Source: Diaporthe sp. PMI_573
Lineage: Eukaryota; Ascomycota; Sordariomycetes; Diaporthales; Diaporthaceae
Direction of reading: 5' to 3'
NCBI GenBank assembly: GCA_021399435.1
Contig: JAJTUP010000002.1
Coordinates: 1,116,001 to 1,180,000, forward strand
Length of the DNA stretch: 64,000 nucleotides
This document shows, in pieces, positions 21,901-33,445 of this stretch; the stretch's first letter is position 1, and the number at the start of each line of letters is the position of its first letter. The notes under the pieces were generated by a model that saw nothing but the letters and a program-made list of their open reading frames with translations, did no database searches and was not told the DNA's origin. The translations under genes and the position numbers were made by a program.

Positions 21901-22336
21901 CCGAAAGCTCAAGACGGGAACCGTCTCTGACCTGTTTCAAGAGAAGGGTGAGGTCAGGATTGACCGTATCGATCAGAAGCCGGCTGCACCAGCTCCTGCT
22001 CAAAACAGCAAGAGCAAAGCTTCCAGTGCGATGATGCCACCTCCGTCGACCATGATACGTCGACCGGTGCTTGGATCCAAGGGGCAGAAACGCGGCCTTG
22101 GATTTGGTGGCGTCATCAACAAGGAACAGAAAGCAGAGCCATCGTCGTCAGCTCCTACGACCAATGGAGAGAACGGCGTCTCATCTGCCACATCTAGCGA
22201 CGGGATGAAGAGCAACGCTGATTTCCGGGCGCTTTTACTCGGCAGTGGACCAAAAAAGGATGCCGTGGCCCCGTCGAACGCAGACACAAAGGCTGCTGAT
22301 AATGGAGGAGGTGATGGAGATGGGAAAGACAACTAG
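18986..22336 (+). CDS. prp24: U4/U6 snRNA-associated splicing factor, PRP24/SART3-like
   Basis: Nuclear RNA-binding protein expected to help U4 and U6 snRNA re-anneal during spliceosome recycling. The N-terminal half carries HAT/TPR-like helical repeats (residues about 20-520; repeated W...Y/F pattern such as RIWIAYCDYFW and LWNRWVSLEME). RRM domains follow: RRM1 near 615-685 (SVYVTNLPLPP), RRM2 near 692-765 (LYVTNYPPQ), RRM3 near 784-860 (VHVTNVPEQ, with RGTAFVVFE as RNP1) and a weaker fourth near 910-975 (FALLGLPDT). Close to the C terminus is SNADFRALLLG, matching the Lsm-interaction motif of Prp24/SART3. The start at ATG 18986 gives MANGPHAQPVGEDAW, 1116 aa, one exon. The frame stays open upstream to ATG 18737 (83 more residues, Pro/Ser-rich), which I read as leader. 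It converges on the C2H2 gene 726 bp away. Confidence 0.9.
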   Translation: MANGPHAQPVGEDAWLALIEEESRAKARDISNRIDVLERYKQAANAEYGSLRIWIAYCDYFWSLYVECNSYANNGYRLSHEEKLIGREIFSLDAALSLWQQGYESVRYRLSDSHELWNRWVSLEMELLSSTRTNQGVQRITHLFKNRLQTAHKTWDETSQMFSTFLSEYNRAEYEITMQDISSSSQETRKIWDDRETFEIKLSRAKAEGKLDEEKTVMREYLGWEMRQNRSKDAFHQGVLVEICLGLYSRALTGTFSRDDSVWTDYVVWVSSLYTVFSTGRSQANDMLRILPNLLDTLQRAVSHCPWAGTLWARYILSAEEASLSYDNVERIKHAATSSSQLDRDGMASVIDLYAAWCGFLKRRAMNPNATDEDADVAEIGLTAALEDVQVWGKRLYDNEYKGDPNFRLERILIQYLTEKKVTVDEARNYWNQLAKKSIYADSYNFWLTFYMWEMSIFQTHKAINGRSPTPASLASRGSRIPTLATSILARAVQRRTLDWPEKLMEIYVQHCNDYEPPEAVRRANDTVHKGLKAVAERRQEEQAAAYSAQLAQYQEQAQASAVAEQSIQGPDETSSKKRSRDDGADETSESSSKRVKQQDTEAEQQRLKRDRENTSVYVTNLPLPPEATQTKVRQYFREYGHINNIVFKTEANGQSAVALIEFATPEELQSALLRDGKYFGQQQITVLPATGTTLYVTNYPPQADDSFIRNLFKDCGEIFSIRWPSLQANSHRRFCYAAFRDAEGAAKATRLDGKLLEGKYKLVAKYSDPQNKKSREGPVEEGREVHVTNVPEQVTESELKTVFEKYGTVQRVRILVNKFGHSRGTAFVVFETKEQAREAVAELDQTKLKNSILKVEKSVAKNFKPVSRAGPSMSPSPGPSGAKDAEGDNSMLDYDDEQAKSKDAKSAGRTFALLGLPDTMNDARVQALVEAHGQLVKLTLRHDHGGAILEFVDAAAAGKAQLSLDGIEVEGRKLKTGTVSDLFQEKGEVRIDRIDQKPAAPAPAQNSKSKASSAMMPPPSTMIRRPVLGSKGQKRGLGFGGVINKEQKAEPSSSAPTTNGENGVSSATSSDGMKSNADFRALLLGSGPKKDAVAPSNADTKAADNGGGDGDGKDN

Positions 22337-23062
22337 CGGTTGTGGTGCGAATGATGCTCTACATATTTTTATGCCTTTGTACGATAACTCAGCTACGGTT
22401 TGAACGGCTGTGTTGCGGCCACCGCATGTGTCCGCATCAGATGACGGAGAGGAAGGGGGACAAACAGCCAAATCCACCATGGCCGAATGGGAGGGTGTTT
22501 CTTATTGCTTATACCCCGAGCTGAAAGAGAATTGAAAATCGATCAAACCAAACTGTCAAGAATCGGGCGGGCCCCGCCCGGTTGAAACTCGCCGCAAGAG
22601 TTATCGTTGGTACAGATGATGCGGGCCGTTGGACTGCCCGTCCGTCTTGTGAACATGTTCGAGACGACCATGGAAGCCACATCGGGCTGTCAGCAGGCCT
22701 ACTGACCTAGAAACGGCGTCGTTCATGGAGAAAGCCAGAGAAGAATCGATGCTGGGCGAATCACGTTCTGTGGGGCAAAGAGGCCAGGAAAAGCCGGCCA
22801 GGGGGATTTGTGCATGACCTCCATATGTGGTGATCCTTGTATGTACAGTGAACTGGGTACAGTAGACTTTCTCGATGACAAGTTTGCATTACCCTCGCTA
22901 TTAATAACCCACGGATGGAAACTCAATCCACATCCTATTATGACTTGCTCCCTGAATTGTGAATAATCAAGCGAGCATTAACCCCCAATAATTAACACCT
23001 GCCCCTCCCCCCGATCCCCAGTATGGAATGCCTGCACTCTTGGGTGAGCGCTGCTCAGACAG
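22337..23062. other. Convergent 3' intergenic region
   Basis: Space between the 3' ends of the PRP24-like (+) and C2H2 (-) genes; presumably both 3' UTRs. No ORF of note. A near-perfect GC palindrome lies at 22564-22580 (cgggcggg, c, cccgcccg). Confidence 0.6.
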
Positions 23063-25175
23063 TCAGCCTCCCAACATCCTCCACGAAGTACACGGTAGGT
23101 CCAGGGGCCTCGGAGCCAGCTCGTCGTGCCCGAGGTCGGGACGCCCGGCGTCCTCGTCCTCGTCGTGCGGCCCTCCGGACACGCCTGCCACCAGTGCGTC
23201 CAGCACGCCCCACTCCTCCCCAGCGATCAACAGCCCCACGCTCCTCCTCCTCCTGGCGCCCAGATCCCGGTTGTCGTCGTCAACGCCCGCACGGTGCTCC
23301 CAGGTGCCGTATCCGTCCTCGGTCGGGATGGGATACCCAAAGACGTCGAGGTGTGTCTCCATCGCGCTCGAGTCCTGCTGGTGTCCGATGCCTCCCGCCA
23401 ACCCACCCGTGGCTGCTGCTGCTGCTGCTCCTCCCCCACGTATATCGACGTCGCCCGCCGAGAGCTCGACTGCCTCGGACTGCGGAATGAACCTGTGGCA
23501 CTTCCTCTCGTGGTCGTGGAGGTTGTCCACGCGGTTGTAGCTGCGCCTGCAACCCGGTTGGACGCACCGGTACCGCACGTCGCCGTGCTTGGTCTCGACG
23601 TGCCGCTTGAGGTGCTGCCTGCGGTTCTTGGGGATGCCCCGGAACCGCTGGCCGCAGCGCACGCACTCCTCGTACTGCGGCTGTTCCCCGGCGCCACGCC
23701 GAGCTCGCGGCGGCTGGTGCTTGTCCTCCTCGGGCGCCCCGCCGCCGGTCTGAATCCGCTGCTCAAGAACAGTGCTCACTGTGATGCTGTCTCGCGTCCC
23801 GGCGTCGAAACTTGTCTGCCTTTCGACTGAGGGCTTGGCTCTGGTAGCTGCTGGGACAGTTTGTTCGGTGGGACCGGGGACGCCGTCCAATGTCTGGCGT
23901 TGTTGGTGCTCGAACGGAGGAGGCATCGGGGTGTTATTTGAGTATTCAAAATGCGCGGGCCACGTGTTCTGCTTCTGTATGCGCGGATCCAGCATTCGGG
24001 GGGTTGGGAATGAGTTGGAGAATATCGACGCAGTTTTCTCTGAAGGGCTACAATATTGTGCAGAGGAAGTCTTATTCGGCACTGTGGACGGAAAATACAA
24101 GTCAATATGTGAGTCTTCTGCCTCGTGGAAGACCGCATGATCGGCCCATGGAGCCTCTGGAAGCTCCATGTCTTCGGGTGACTCCATGAAACTCGACTCG
24201 TGAATGTATTGAACAGGAGGTATTCCGAGCCGCAGGCTGTCCGTGGGGTTCACGTGGAGCTGGTAGTCATCAACTGTGGTCTGAGGAGATACTACATAGG
24301 GTGGTGGCTGTTCAGGTGTATTTGTGACTTTTGTATCCCCGTGGGCGACCAAGTCCTGCGAATTCTCACTCCAGGAGTGGTTTCTCGTCGACGGCGGTGT
24401 TGGAAGGGGCCGCGCCGTGTGGAACTCCCTCGGCTGCATGGCAAACGGGACGCTGTTGGCTTCTGCGTCTAATTCAAGAGCAGCGGGATTTTGGTTCGAG
24501 GCGACCTCGTGCAAGAGCAAGCTGGTAGGGTCTTCCATTTCCGACAGCCACATGCTCTCGAACCCAGGGCTCTTTTGCCGCGACGAAACCGCGAAGTCAT
24601 CGTTCACTGCAGTCTTGCCTCTCTTGGTCGCAAAAGGCTCGCCCGCGCTGGTGTTGCTACCACGCTTTCTATTCGAGAGCCTCCGAATCAGCAGTTCAAC
24701 GGGACTCTTCAGAGTGTTGCACATGGTCTGCCATTTCTTGAATTCATGACACTTCTGGCATGTCCAACACTGGATCTCCCCTTTGGATGCTTCTGCACAC
24801 TTGGCGACGTGATAGATCTGGTCCATCGGCGTTGCAGAGATATGAAAGCATTTCAGCATTGGGCATTTCCGACGGTCCGAGCTTGTATATGCCTGGTTGA
24901 GATCGTTTCCAGAGACCGCAATGATTTCGAGAATCGTGGCTAGGACAGTGCGTGCAGTGGTTGAGTCTTGAAAGTGGTGCCTTTGATATAGCGCATTAGA
25001 ACAGGTACATGATATGCCCTGCCAACGAATGAACATAGACTCACGGGCATGAAGTAGCCTTTTGGAGGTGACTGTTGCTGCCAGCAGTACTAATTCGCTG
25101 GGTGTCAGGAGTATCCTGCTCCTGCATGTATCGATTCTCCATATTGAGCGAGAGTTGCTTCGATCTGTTACTCAT
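23063..25175 (-). CDS. C2H2 zinc-finger protein, putative transcription factor
   Basis: Two exons: 25175-25045 and 24980-23063, with a 64-nt intron (GTGAGT donor, TTCTAATG branch). The join gives KATSC-P-HHFQDS in frame and 682 aa. The N-terminal part has paired cysteines (CPMLKCF, CWTCQKC) and a conserved-looking segment ending SPVELLIRRLS. The middle is low-complexity and Pro/Gln/Thr-rich. The C-terminal part has two C2H2-type units, CVRCGQRF...HLKRHVETKH and CVQPGCRRSYN...HDHERKCH, at about 23690-23500. This suggests a DNA-binding nuclear regulator, with target unknown. The start is uncertain: the frame stays open upstream of ATG 25175 (PLFAQNVALQAKI, to about 25285) after a possible splice acceptor, so a further 5' exon may exist. 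Confidence 0.75.
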
Positions 25176-25289
25176 TTGATCTAAGGCTTCGAAAAGAATG
25201 TTGATAATTTTTGCCTGGAGAGCCACGTTCTGAGCAAAGAGAGGCTCGAATCGAGGGCGACAAGAGCGTATTTTGAATATGGCCGCCAG

Positions 25290-27900
25290 CGGTATGTCTC
25301 AGTCTCAAATTGTGTCTGCTCCTCCGGAACACAGGGGAACGCGCGTCATGAGCGTCGAACGATGCCCTCGTGTAATAGGGAGCGCTGCGATTTCACCCTG
25401 CGCTGCTGCAGGAGGACGGACCAATTTCACCCCATCATGGCACCCGACGACCTATGTGTTGGCGAGGCTGCCCTGACCGCAAGTGTGTTGAGCAAATCGA
25501 CTGGCTGCCGCTGAATCCCTCAACTTTGCTTTTTCTTTTCCCATTTCAGGCAAATATCGGCCGTTCGGATGTGGCCTGAGTCTTCATTCGCCCACCCCGT
25601 AAGGCAACTAAACAAGGCAACCGTGACTGTTCCGGTAACTTCGGCAAGCCTGCGATTTGAGCACATTGTAGACCCCGCCTTTTTTATACTTCAAGTATTT
25701 GCACCCTAAACAAGCCATCTTGGTCGGTCTAGCTTGGCAAGGGTAAGGCTCTAGGGGTAGGGGAGTCGTTCGTATTCGAAGGGTGTTGTGCCATGGTGGT
25801 AGGGAGACAGCGCAGGAGAGGCCTCCGTTCAGGTGAGTGTCCAGGTGTGATGAGGCTGCAGGGCTTGTGGCTTGATTCGTCTCCTAGGGCGAGGATGACA
25901 AATGTAGAAATTCGTCAGGGTGAGAAAGGGACTCGTATTTCCTTCTTGATTTGACGCTTGGCCTCGTCAACCGGACAAACATCACTGAAAGAATTCGCAA
26001 GGACGCGCAACACACAGAGGAAGAATTTGAGCTGATGCACCTCCCTCTATATATTTTCCACTCTCGGTGCATTGCCTTTTGCACTGCCACTGCAAAGTAA
26101 ATCACATTCCCAGTAAATCTATGCAGGTTTTTTTCAGCTCGTGGGGGCTGAGCTGTTGTGAAGCCTGCACGGAGAGTGAAGGACCTGCCACGATGGTAAT
26201 AGCTTCTCCTACGGAACGGAACCCAGCCATCCATCGTTTGAAGGAGGTGTGACCTCGGGCGGCTATGGCGGAAAATGAGGCGTGCGAACCAACTATTTCA
26301 CCCTTGGGCCACAGGCTTCAAGATTGGTGGCTGCCACTAATGCATGTAAGCAATGCCTTCAATGGTCGGTTGCCTTAATCCGTAGGCGAGAGGGGTGTCT
26401 GTCCGCATGAAGCCTGCATGGTCCGCGTGGGGATCGTGGGATGTGATAAGGTCCTGCGATTCTTCGGTTCTGGAATATGAGTGGATGCTTAGACAGCAAG
26501 ACTGAGGACTTATCACTGACATTTGCAATCATGTCGCAGCATGTGCTTGCCTGCTGGAAAGACCTTGGCAAGTTGAGTTCATCCATAGTTTAAGCCCACT
26601 TTTCTCCTCTTGCCGGTTCCCGGAGGAAAGCTTCCATCAATGGTACAACCTGGTCCCTCATATTTTGAAGCGCCGATGAATGTCACAATATGAATCCATG
26701 CACGCAAGGTAAGTGGTCAAATACCTAGACCCAGTACATGAGACTATCGGACCTAAGAGGCAATTTCAAGGCACAGAACCGTTAGACCTGGTAGTCGGAA
26801 CATCAAGTCAGAGGCAAATCAGCTGTGTTGACACTTTGCCTCTTTGCAATGTGGTTTCAGTAGGTCAGCCACAATTTTGTTACCGCGGATAGAGGCAGGA
26901 TGTGCCAACAGAAGCATGTTCAAGTAACCTATGTATGGAGACATAGGTAGGTGAGGCTTTCATTTTATGTGTGCGTCTATGGTGTTCTTGTGATCAACAG
27001 TTGCAAACTAAGCAGTTTCTCATTTCTCTTGAAATTGCTTTGAAATCTCACGTCACCTGACTGGTGGTTGCGCCAGGACGTGCATCTTCATTTACGAGCA
27101 CGTGATTGCAGATTACGACAGTATAGTTATCCATTTTTAATGCTCAGAACACAAAATAATTAGTAGATAGAGACTTCTTGAATTTTTACGGGGCGCAGAT
27201 CTTGTTTAAGTAGAGCGTTATTGTTAATCCTGGGGCTGTCGGACCATCTGGAATGGCTTGGATGGAAATCCGTTCAGACTCTGAAGGAATGAAGATCGAT
27301 GGAAATAGGTAGATGCGTGACGACAACTTCATAATACATTTCAAGACTCGTATCATTTGCTTGAATCGACTTTCATGATTTAGGCAAATGCGAAGACCCA
27401 AGGGTGGACACAGACGTCGCTCGAAATGATTCGCGTTTGTCTGCCACTCAGACGTATCTGTTAGGAAGTAAAAAAAAAATACTTTCAAAAGTAAGATACA
27501 GCGATACGCAATAATGTTTCATATCAAAGGGAGAGACCTCGCAAAACGATGGACATGCCCTTCGTGGTTCCTTTTTGCACCCTTCAGAACCGGCGAGGGA
27601 GTCATTGTCACCCTATTCGAAGGGTTCACGAAACCCAAGGGGGAAAGGGTTCTTCACTAAAGTCAACCTCCAGATACAGAAGGGGTGCAAAATTCCTCTC
27701 CAACTAAAGCTGAGGTATTTCGGGACTTTATATTATCTCGGGTTGAGCTGTTCTTCTTCCATCGAAGCCTGGTAGAATCCATCTCACCTTTCACACATCA
27801 TCTGCCAGCTTTTCACGATAGCCTCAAAAGATTTCTGACCGCTCTACAGCATTTCAGCCACATAAATTGAACCTTGTGGTACTTTGAATCAGGTTCTCAG
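25290..27900. other. Intergenic region, no supported gene
   Basis: About 2.6 kb of mixed composition with short ORFs on both strands. None carries a recognisable motif or coherent exon chain. TATA-like tttttatactt occurs near 25680. The promoter of the C2H2 gene should lie at the left end. Confidence 0.5.
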
Positions 27901-27901
27901 C

Positions 27902-28214
27902 ATGTCGGCCCTAGCAAAACGGTATGAACTTGCAACCCCCCATGCTCGGTCTTGGTTGTCCTCTTCTACAAGTAGTTACACAGTGATAACTAACATAGGA
28001 AAACAGCACACCGCCTCGGGCTCAGACCATTCCCCTCACAGGCGAATACGTCGCGCAGATGCCTTTCACATCTAATGTGACCAATTATGTCGGACAAGAT
28101 CAGCAATTTGAGAGGCGCTCTGTTGGCTTGAACTCGCAACCATGGAATGCATCACAATATTTGCAGGAATGGGACAAGCGATGGGAAAATTCATCTCCTA
28201 AACCTGGGAATTGA
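27902..28214 (+). CDS. Small two-exon hypothetical protein
   Basis: Candidate gene: exon 27902-27921 (MSALAK plus two bases), an 85-nt intron with GTATGA donor, CTAAC branch and aaacag acceptor, then exon 28007-28214 ending TGA. The result is 75 aa. The second exon is coherent and polar: it reads TPPRAQTIPLTGEYVAQ, then MPFTSNVTNYVGQ, then LNSQPWNASQYLQEWDKRW. No signal peptide, membrane segment or known domain is visible. Support is the clean intron and protein-like second exon only; I recognise no family. Expression data would decide. Confidence 0.35.
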
Positions 28215-29466
28215 ATAATAATTGGACATAGCCTGGGGGTCATTGCAACTTTACTATCAATAAGATAAAGTCGACCATACACGTGAATTGGGGAGTGTGG
28301 TCCAGACTACTACTTGGGAGACAGGACGGGGGCTTCATCAACTCGCAGTAATATGTATGAGTAACTTTTCAAGTCTCTCTTGTCCAGTCACGGTTGTCTC
28401 AGCCATTCAATCTTACAGACCTTTTTGTCTTCGCCTTGGTCGCTTATACCAGAAGTACGCACACCCCTGTTGTCAACAGATGGTGTGAAAGTTCAGATTG
28501 GGCGCCATACTAAGACGTTGGATGAGAAACGTCAGTGATCTGGCACAGAAGATCAATTTCTCCGAATTACTACATACAAGTTGAATGGCGACTTAGCTGG
28601 TCATTTTTTTGCCGGGAACTCCATTGACCAACCACACATAATTACTAGTCTGTGCATCCTTTCAGGGTCTGTGGCCAAGCTAGTTGCAGCAAAGGATCTG
28701 AAAACATGCAGAACGCACACCAACACGCATAATATGTGGACCGATACGTTTGACGCTAATGCTGACAGGCCGATATCGAGTGCCTTTGGCCACGCAATGT
28801 GAAGCGGATTCGTGTCATTGCGCATCTACAGCGACTCATCATGGAGCGCAAGGGTGACAACGGCGACGACGGCGCGCATGGGATTGGGGATTCCCGGATC
28901 GAGCCAGACCGCGCGTGAGACCTAGTCACTCGCGCTGACGGCCTTCGCGGCAGATCCCTCGGCCGAGTATCGTCAACGGATTTCGTCCAGGAATCGCATG
29001 AGTCTCAATTAGCCCCTGACTAGTTAAATAATATCGAATATTCCTCTGTATTGCAGGGTGCGTAGATGGATTCAGCCAAGCAACAGGACAGGTAAACAGG
29101 CACAGTTTCAGCACGATGCCCAGTGGAATGGGTGACTATGGGATAAGCTTCTCTGCGTATCATCCTTTCCCTGGCAAGCGTGACAAGGCAATGGGTCCAG
29201 ATGCCTGGCTGCGCTAGTTCGCAGTCCCTGTGGATCATAACCGGCCGCTCGGAGCGGAGATCATCACCTTGCTGTCTTCGTGGTTGGTTGGACTGAGCCA
29301 GGGTGGTGTGCAATTGTCGGTTGTGGGGAAGCAATCGTGCCCGCCCCGAGAAAGCATGTCCCATCGGAATGGAAGTGGCCTTATAAGCTCAATTATTTAA
29401 ACTCTGTTTCTCTTACGTTCGGCGACCGATGACTTCACTCGATTCAATGCCCCTCCTGGTCCGCAA
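28215..29466. other. Upstream region of the NRPS-like gene
   Basis: No supported gene. An open frame at 28581-28802 (+) is somewhat protein-like (MNGDLAGHFFAG, then NSIDQPHIIT) but isolated. The 3' part should hold the NRPS-like promoter; I see CTCAATTATTTAAAC at about 29389-29402 but no clear TATA box. Confidence 0.4.
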
Positions 29467-32400
29467 ATGCCCAACATGTCCTCATCAGTAGGCCGCCTCA
29501 GCGAGCATTCAATTCCTGATACAAGCACTCCATCTCCTCGTCTCTATAATGTGTTCGAGCAGGCGGTCTCCAAATATGGATCCAGGGAAGCCATCGTTGC
29601 TTTGCATCAACCGCCGCACCTTTACGCCGATTCCCTGAACATAGAGCCTTCCAAGGGTCCCGGCCTTCGCTGGACGTATGACAATATTCACCGCGCTGCC
29701 ATCCGTTTCGCCTGGTCGCTGGAAGCTCAGGGTGTGAATAAAGGAGACGTGGTAACAACGTTTGTCGCCAACGGTATCGAATGGAATATTGTCCTCTGGG
29801 CATGCTGGAGGATCGGGGCTATCTTTGCGCCTATGAGTGTACGGAACCTCCAAAATGCCGACGAGACCAAGTACATGTTCCAGGCTTCCGCCGTCAGGGT
29901 TTTGATCGTGGCCAACCCGGAGACGGCATTGGGGGTAGACGATCTCGCCAGTCAGGCAGGTCTGGCGCTGAAATTCAAGGTTGTGGTCGAGTCGTCTGGG
30001 GCGCCAGACGGTTGGGTGGGCTTCTCGTCGCTCATAAAATTGAATGGAGGAGGATCTGATGAAGCTCTCTCGAATAAGCCAGCTGCTAAGTTGGGCGATA
30101 CTGACGGCGCTGTTATCTTCTTCACATCGGGAACAACAAGTCTTCCCAAGGGTTGCCAACACACCCACGGATCTCTCGCAACCGTTTTTGACAGTCGGCG
30201 GCCGCTTTGGGAAGCAGGCCCTGGGAATCGTGCGGCGAACTTTTTGCCCAACAATCATATTATGGGCTTCATATTCACGATTCCATTCCACCTTCAAGGT
30301 GGCAGTGTTGTCTATCCTGCTGGAGTATTCACGCCGGCGGCCATGCTTAATGCACTGGTCAAAGAAGGATGTAACGAGACCATTCTGGTTCCGACTATGG
30401 TATATGCACTTATCAATATCATGTCAGAACAGAAGATTCCCAAATTGGAACATCTGAGGTCTGTGGGAATGGGCGGTTCATCCGTCAGCGAGAAGAACCT
30501 GGAGGACGCTTCCACCCGATTAGGGTCGAAACTCATATGTGCGGGCTATGGGATGTCAGAGGGCCTCCCAATGAGACCACTGCGATTTAAGACCGCGAAA
30601 GAAGGAGTGATCCATGGCAGTCCGTGCTGTGGTGAAGTTGCCACCGGGTGTACTGTGAAGATTTGCAGCCCTGGGACCACAGCAGCGGTTCCGATCAACA
30701 CGCCGGGTGAGCTACACATGTCAGGACCCTCAATTATAAATGGCTATCTCGGTGGCCGCAACAAAGAGGACTTTTACGTGGAAGATGGGAAGCAATGGTT
30801 CAAGTCAGGAGACCAAGCCGTCATGGACGAGCACAACCGAATCGCCATCGTCGGACGATATAAGGATATGATCATCCGGGGCGGAGAGAATATTTCACCA
30901 AATGCGATGGAACGAGTTCTGAACACGATAGATGGAATCGAGGTACGCAAAACAGAGTCCGGCATGAATGGTGCCTGACCGTACTGACACTCCATATTCA
31001 GGCCCATGTCGTCGGCGCAGAAGATGAAATTGCAGGCGAGGTGTGTGCTGTCTCAGCCTTGTGGTCCCAATAGCAGGAGCTAAGCTGACGTGGACAGGTT
31101 CCCATCATCGTCTACGCAGGCCGATCAACACCAACCAAAAAGTTCCAAGAGCTCTGCCTGGGACGAATGGGGCCGAGCTATGTCCCCGCAGCGTCTTATC
31201 ACCTCTCCGACTTGAAGCTGTCTGACTTTCCAAAGAATCTCACCGGGAAGGTGCAAAAGGACCAACTGGCTCAGATAGTCAAAGAGCACAGGGCTGCAGC
31301 CACGGGGTCGCAGTCAAGCGTTGCAAACAAGGAGAGTTCCAACTCTAATGGCATTCTCCATGTCGTCACGGTTACTTGGGCGAGTCTCCTCGGTATCACG
31401 CCGGAAGACCTCGACCCTGAAGCTCAGACCGCGTCGTTCGCAGACAGTATCAACATGATGAGGTTTCGTCAGAAGATCAAACAGGAGACCGGGAAAATTC
31501 TTACGGTCGAACAAGTCCTCGGATCCACGATCGCTGAGCAAATCACGCTTATTGACAACCAGGCGGCGCCATCAAACGGGTTGTCGGCCCGCCCTGCCCC
31601 AGAGCATCGTCCTGGTGGCCCGCGTGCCGTCGACATGGTTCACTGCTACGGCGACGAGGAAAAAGCGGCTGCAACGCGTAAGGTCGTGGAGGAGGTCCTC
31701 GAACCTCATGGGCTCAAGTGGGACAATGTCTCCGAGGTTTTTCCCGCATGGGGAAATGGCCAGGCGATATTCACCCAGAAGCGGGCTCTCTCCTGGGACT
31801 TCCGCTTCTTCATTCCCACCAAGATCAAGGATAGAAAGGTAGCAAGATTAACCTTGAAATTATACAAAGCTTTTGAACTAACGCCTCTGGATATTTAGGT
31901 AGTCCGTGCGGCCCTGGAGGCTGCGCTGGAGAAGAACCCAAACCACTTATCCTTTTTCATCCGCGAGGATGGATCAGTGACCAACAGGAAATCACTGGCA
32001 CTGAATGTTAACCTTAAGCCGAGCAGGGATATATTCGATTTGGTCATATCGTACGCACCAAAGCCACTCAGTACCGTCGCTGAACTGGATCAATACGCAG
32101 ATGACCCTAGACTGGATGTCGGGTTCGATTCTCTAATGACACGTGCCGAAATCGTGCATATAAAGGAGACAAATACTGCCTACATCGTTCTAAACGGTCC
32201 GTCCGCCATTCTCAAGGTCTCTTTCCTGCCCACTGACACAGCTTTGCATATAGTCAACCATGCCACACTCGATGCCATGTCCTTACAGGGTCTCCTTTTT
32301 CCAGATCTCGATCTCGCCCTCTCGGATCCTTCGTCCCTACAGGACCACACCCCTTACAAGATCTTCGCAGACACGTACTACTCCCTCAGCACATCCCGCC

Positions 32401-33445
32401 TAGCGCAGCAGGGCATCAACTTCCATGTCACGCACCTCAGGGACATCACATCACACAAAAAGGCAGCAACATGGCCGCCCCAACGAGCCCCAGACTGGGT
32501 CATGGGCCCCCGGAGAGGCTGGATCGCAACACCCGCAGACGCAACAGCAGCAGTGCAGGCAGTCTACTCAAACCCGACCGGCCTGCCCCTGGAGGAGGAC
32601 CCTTCGCGGCGCAGCGACGGCGGCAGCCCTGTTTCCTGGCGGGGCGAGCTGCGCGGCCTCAACGCCTTCCGCGCCAGCATCGGCGCGGGTCTCACGAACC
32701 CTGTAATCGCAAAGGCAGCGCTGGCGCTCCTCAACGTCCTCCACACGGGCCACACGCACGCGCTCTTCACCAGCCTGGACACGGGGCGGGGGTCCCTGCC
32801 TTTCGTCCCCGCGAGCCTGGGCGGGGCCCTGGCTGCCGACGTCAACCCGGCGGACATGCCAGGCCCCATGTTCCAGCGCATGGCGAGCCTGATCCGCGTC
32901 GACCGGGCCGAGTCGGTAGGGGATTTCCTGCTCCGGATTCAGGAGCTCCAGAACGGGCAGACGAGGCACTGCCACGCGCCGCTGGATGCGATATGCGAGG
33001 CGCTGGGGCCCGAAGGCGGCGAGATGTTGCTGGGTGCGTGCCGGCGTCAGTTGCTCAACTGGGTGCCGGGGCTCGGCGCCATGGACCGGAACCCGTTTAA
33101 AAATCTCGAGCTGCTGAACTCCACGCCGCGGGGTGACATCGGTGTCATGTTCTTCGCCGGCACGGGTGGCAAGGCTGGGCAGGACTTTGTCCTGAGGGTG
33201 TTTTGGGACGACGCGAATGTGACCCGGTAAGCCCCATTTTTCTCATCTTTACGGTTTCCTGGCTGTCCTGTTTTGGAATTTTCCAGAATGCAACACTTTA
33301 GGCTCCGAGGCAGGTGATTAACTCGTATAGGTCCGAGGCGGAGAAGTGGTTGAGTGAATACAGGGCTGTGATCGAATGGGTAGTCTGCAGCGGCAAGGAG
33401 CGCCAGGTAGGAGAGGTCTTCGATGCAGTAAAAGCCGGCGCATGA
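29467..33445 (+). CDS. NRPS-like enzyme, A-T-condensation-like (C-like)
   Basis: Five exons: 29467-30942, 31002-31040, 31098-31838, 31899-33226, 33331-33445. All splice sites are GT...AG; the sum is 3699 nt, 1232 aa. The adenylation domain (about 1-590) shows FFTSGTTSLPKG, AGYGMSEG, FKSGDQ, GRYKDMIIRGGENI and NLTGKVQKDQ with its lysine. The thiolation domain follows, with the phosphopantetheine Ser at about 622 (FADSINMM). The last about 540 residues resemble a condensation or acyltransferase fold; HHxxxDG reads NHATLDA (about 872), keeping His and Asp. It should activate a carboxylic or amino acid as AMP ester, load it on the carrier, then join it to a second substrate. Substrate and product are unknown. 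No tailoring genes flank it. The last exon (SEAEKWLSEYRAVIEW) completes the C terminus. Confidence 0.82.

Noticed and set aside
23126..23830. 234-codon plus-strand ORF
   Set aside because: Antisense shadow of the C2H2 gene's conserved finger region.
28100..28190. Minus-strand tRNA-like T-arm gcgagttcaagcc
   Set aside because: No D-arm, anticodon arm or acceptor stem; the bases are better explained as the second exon of the small plus-strand gene.
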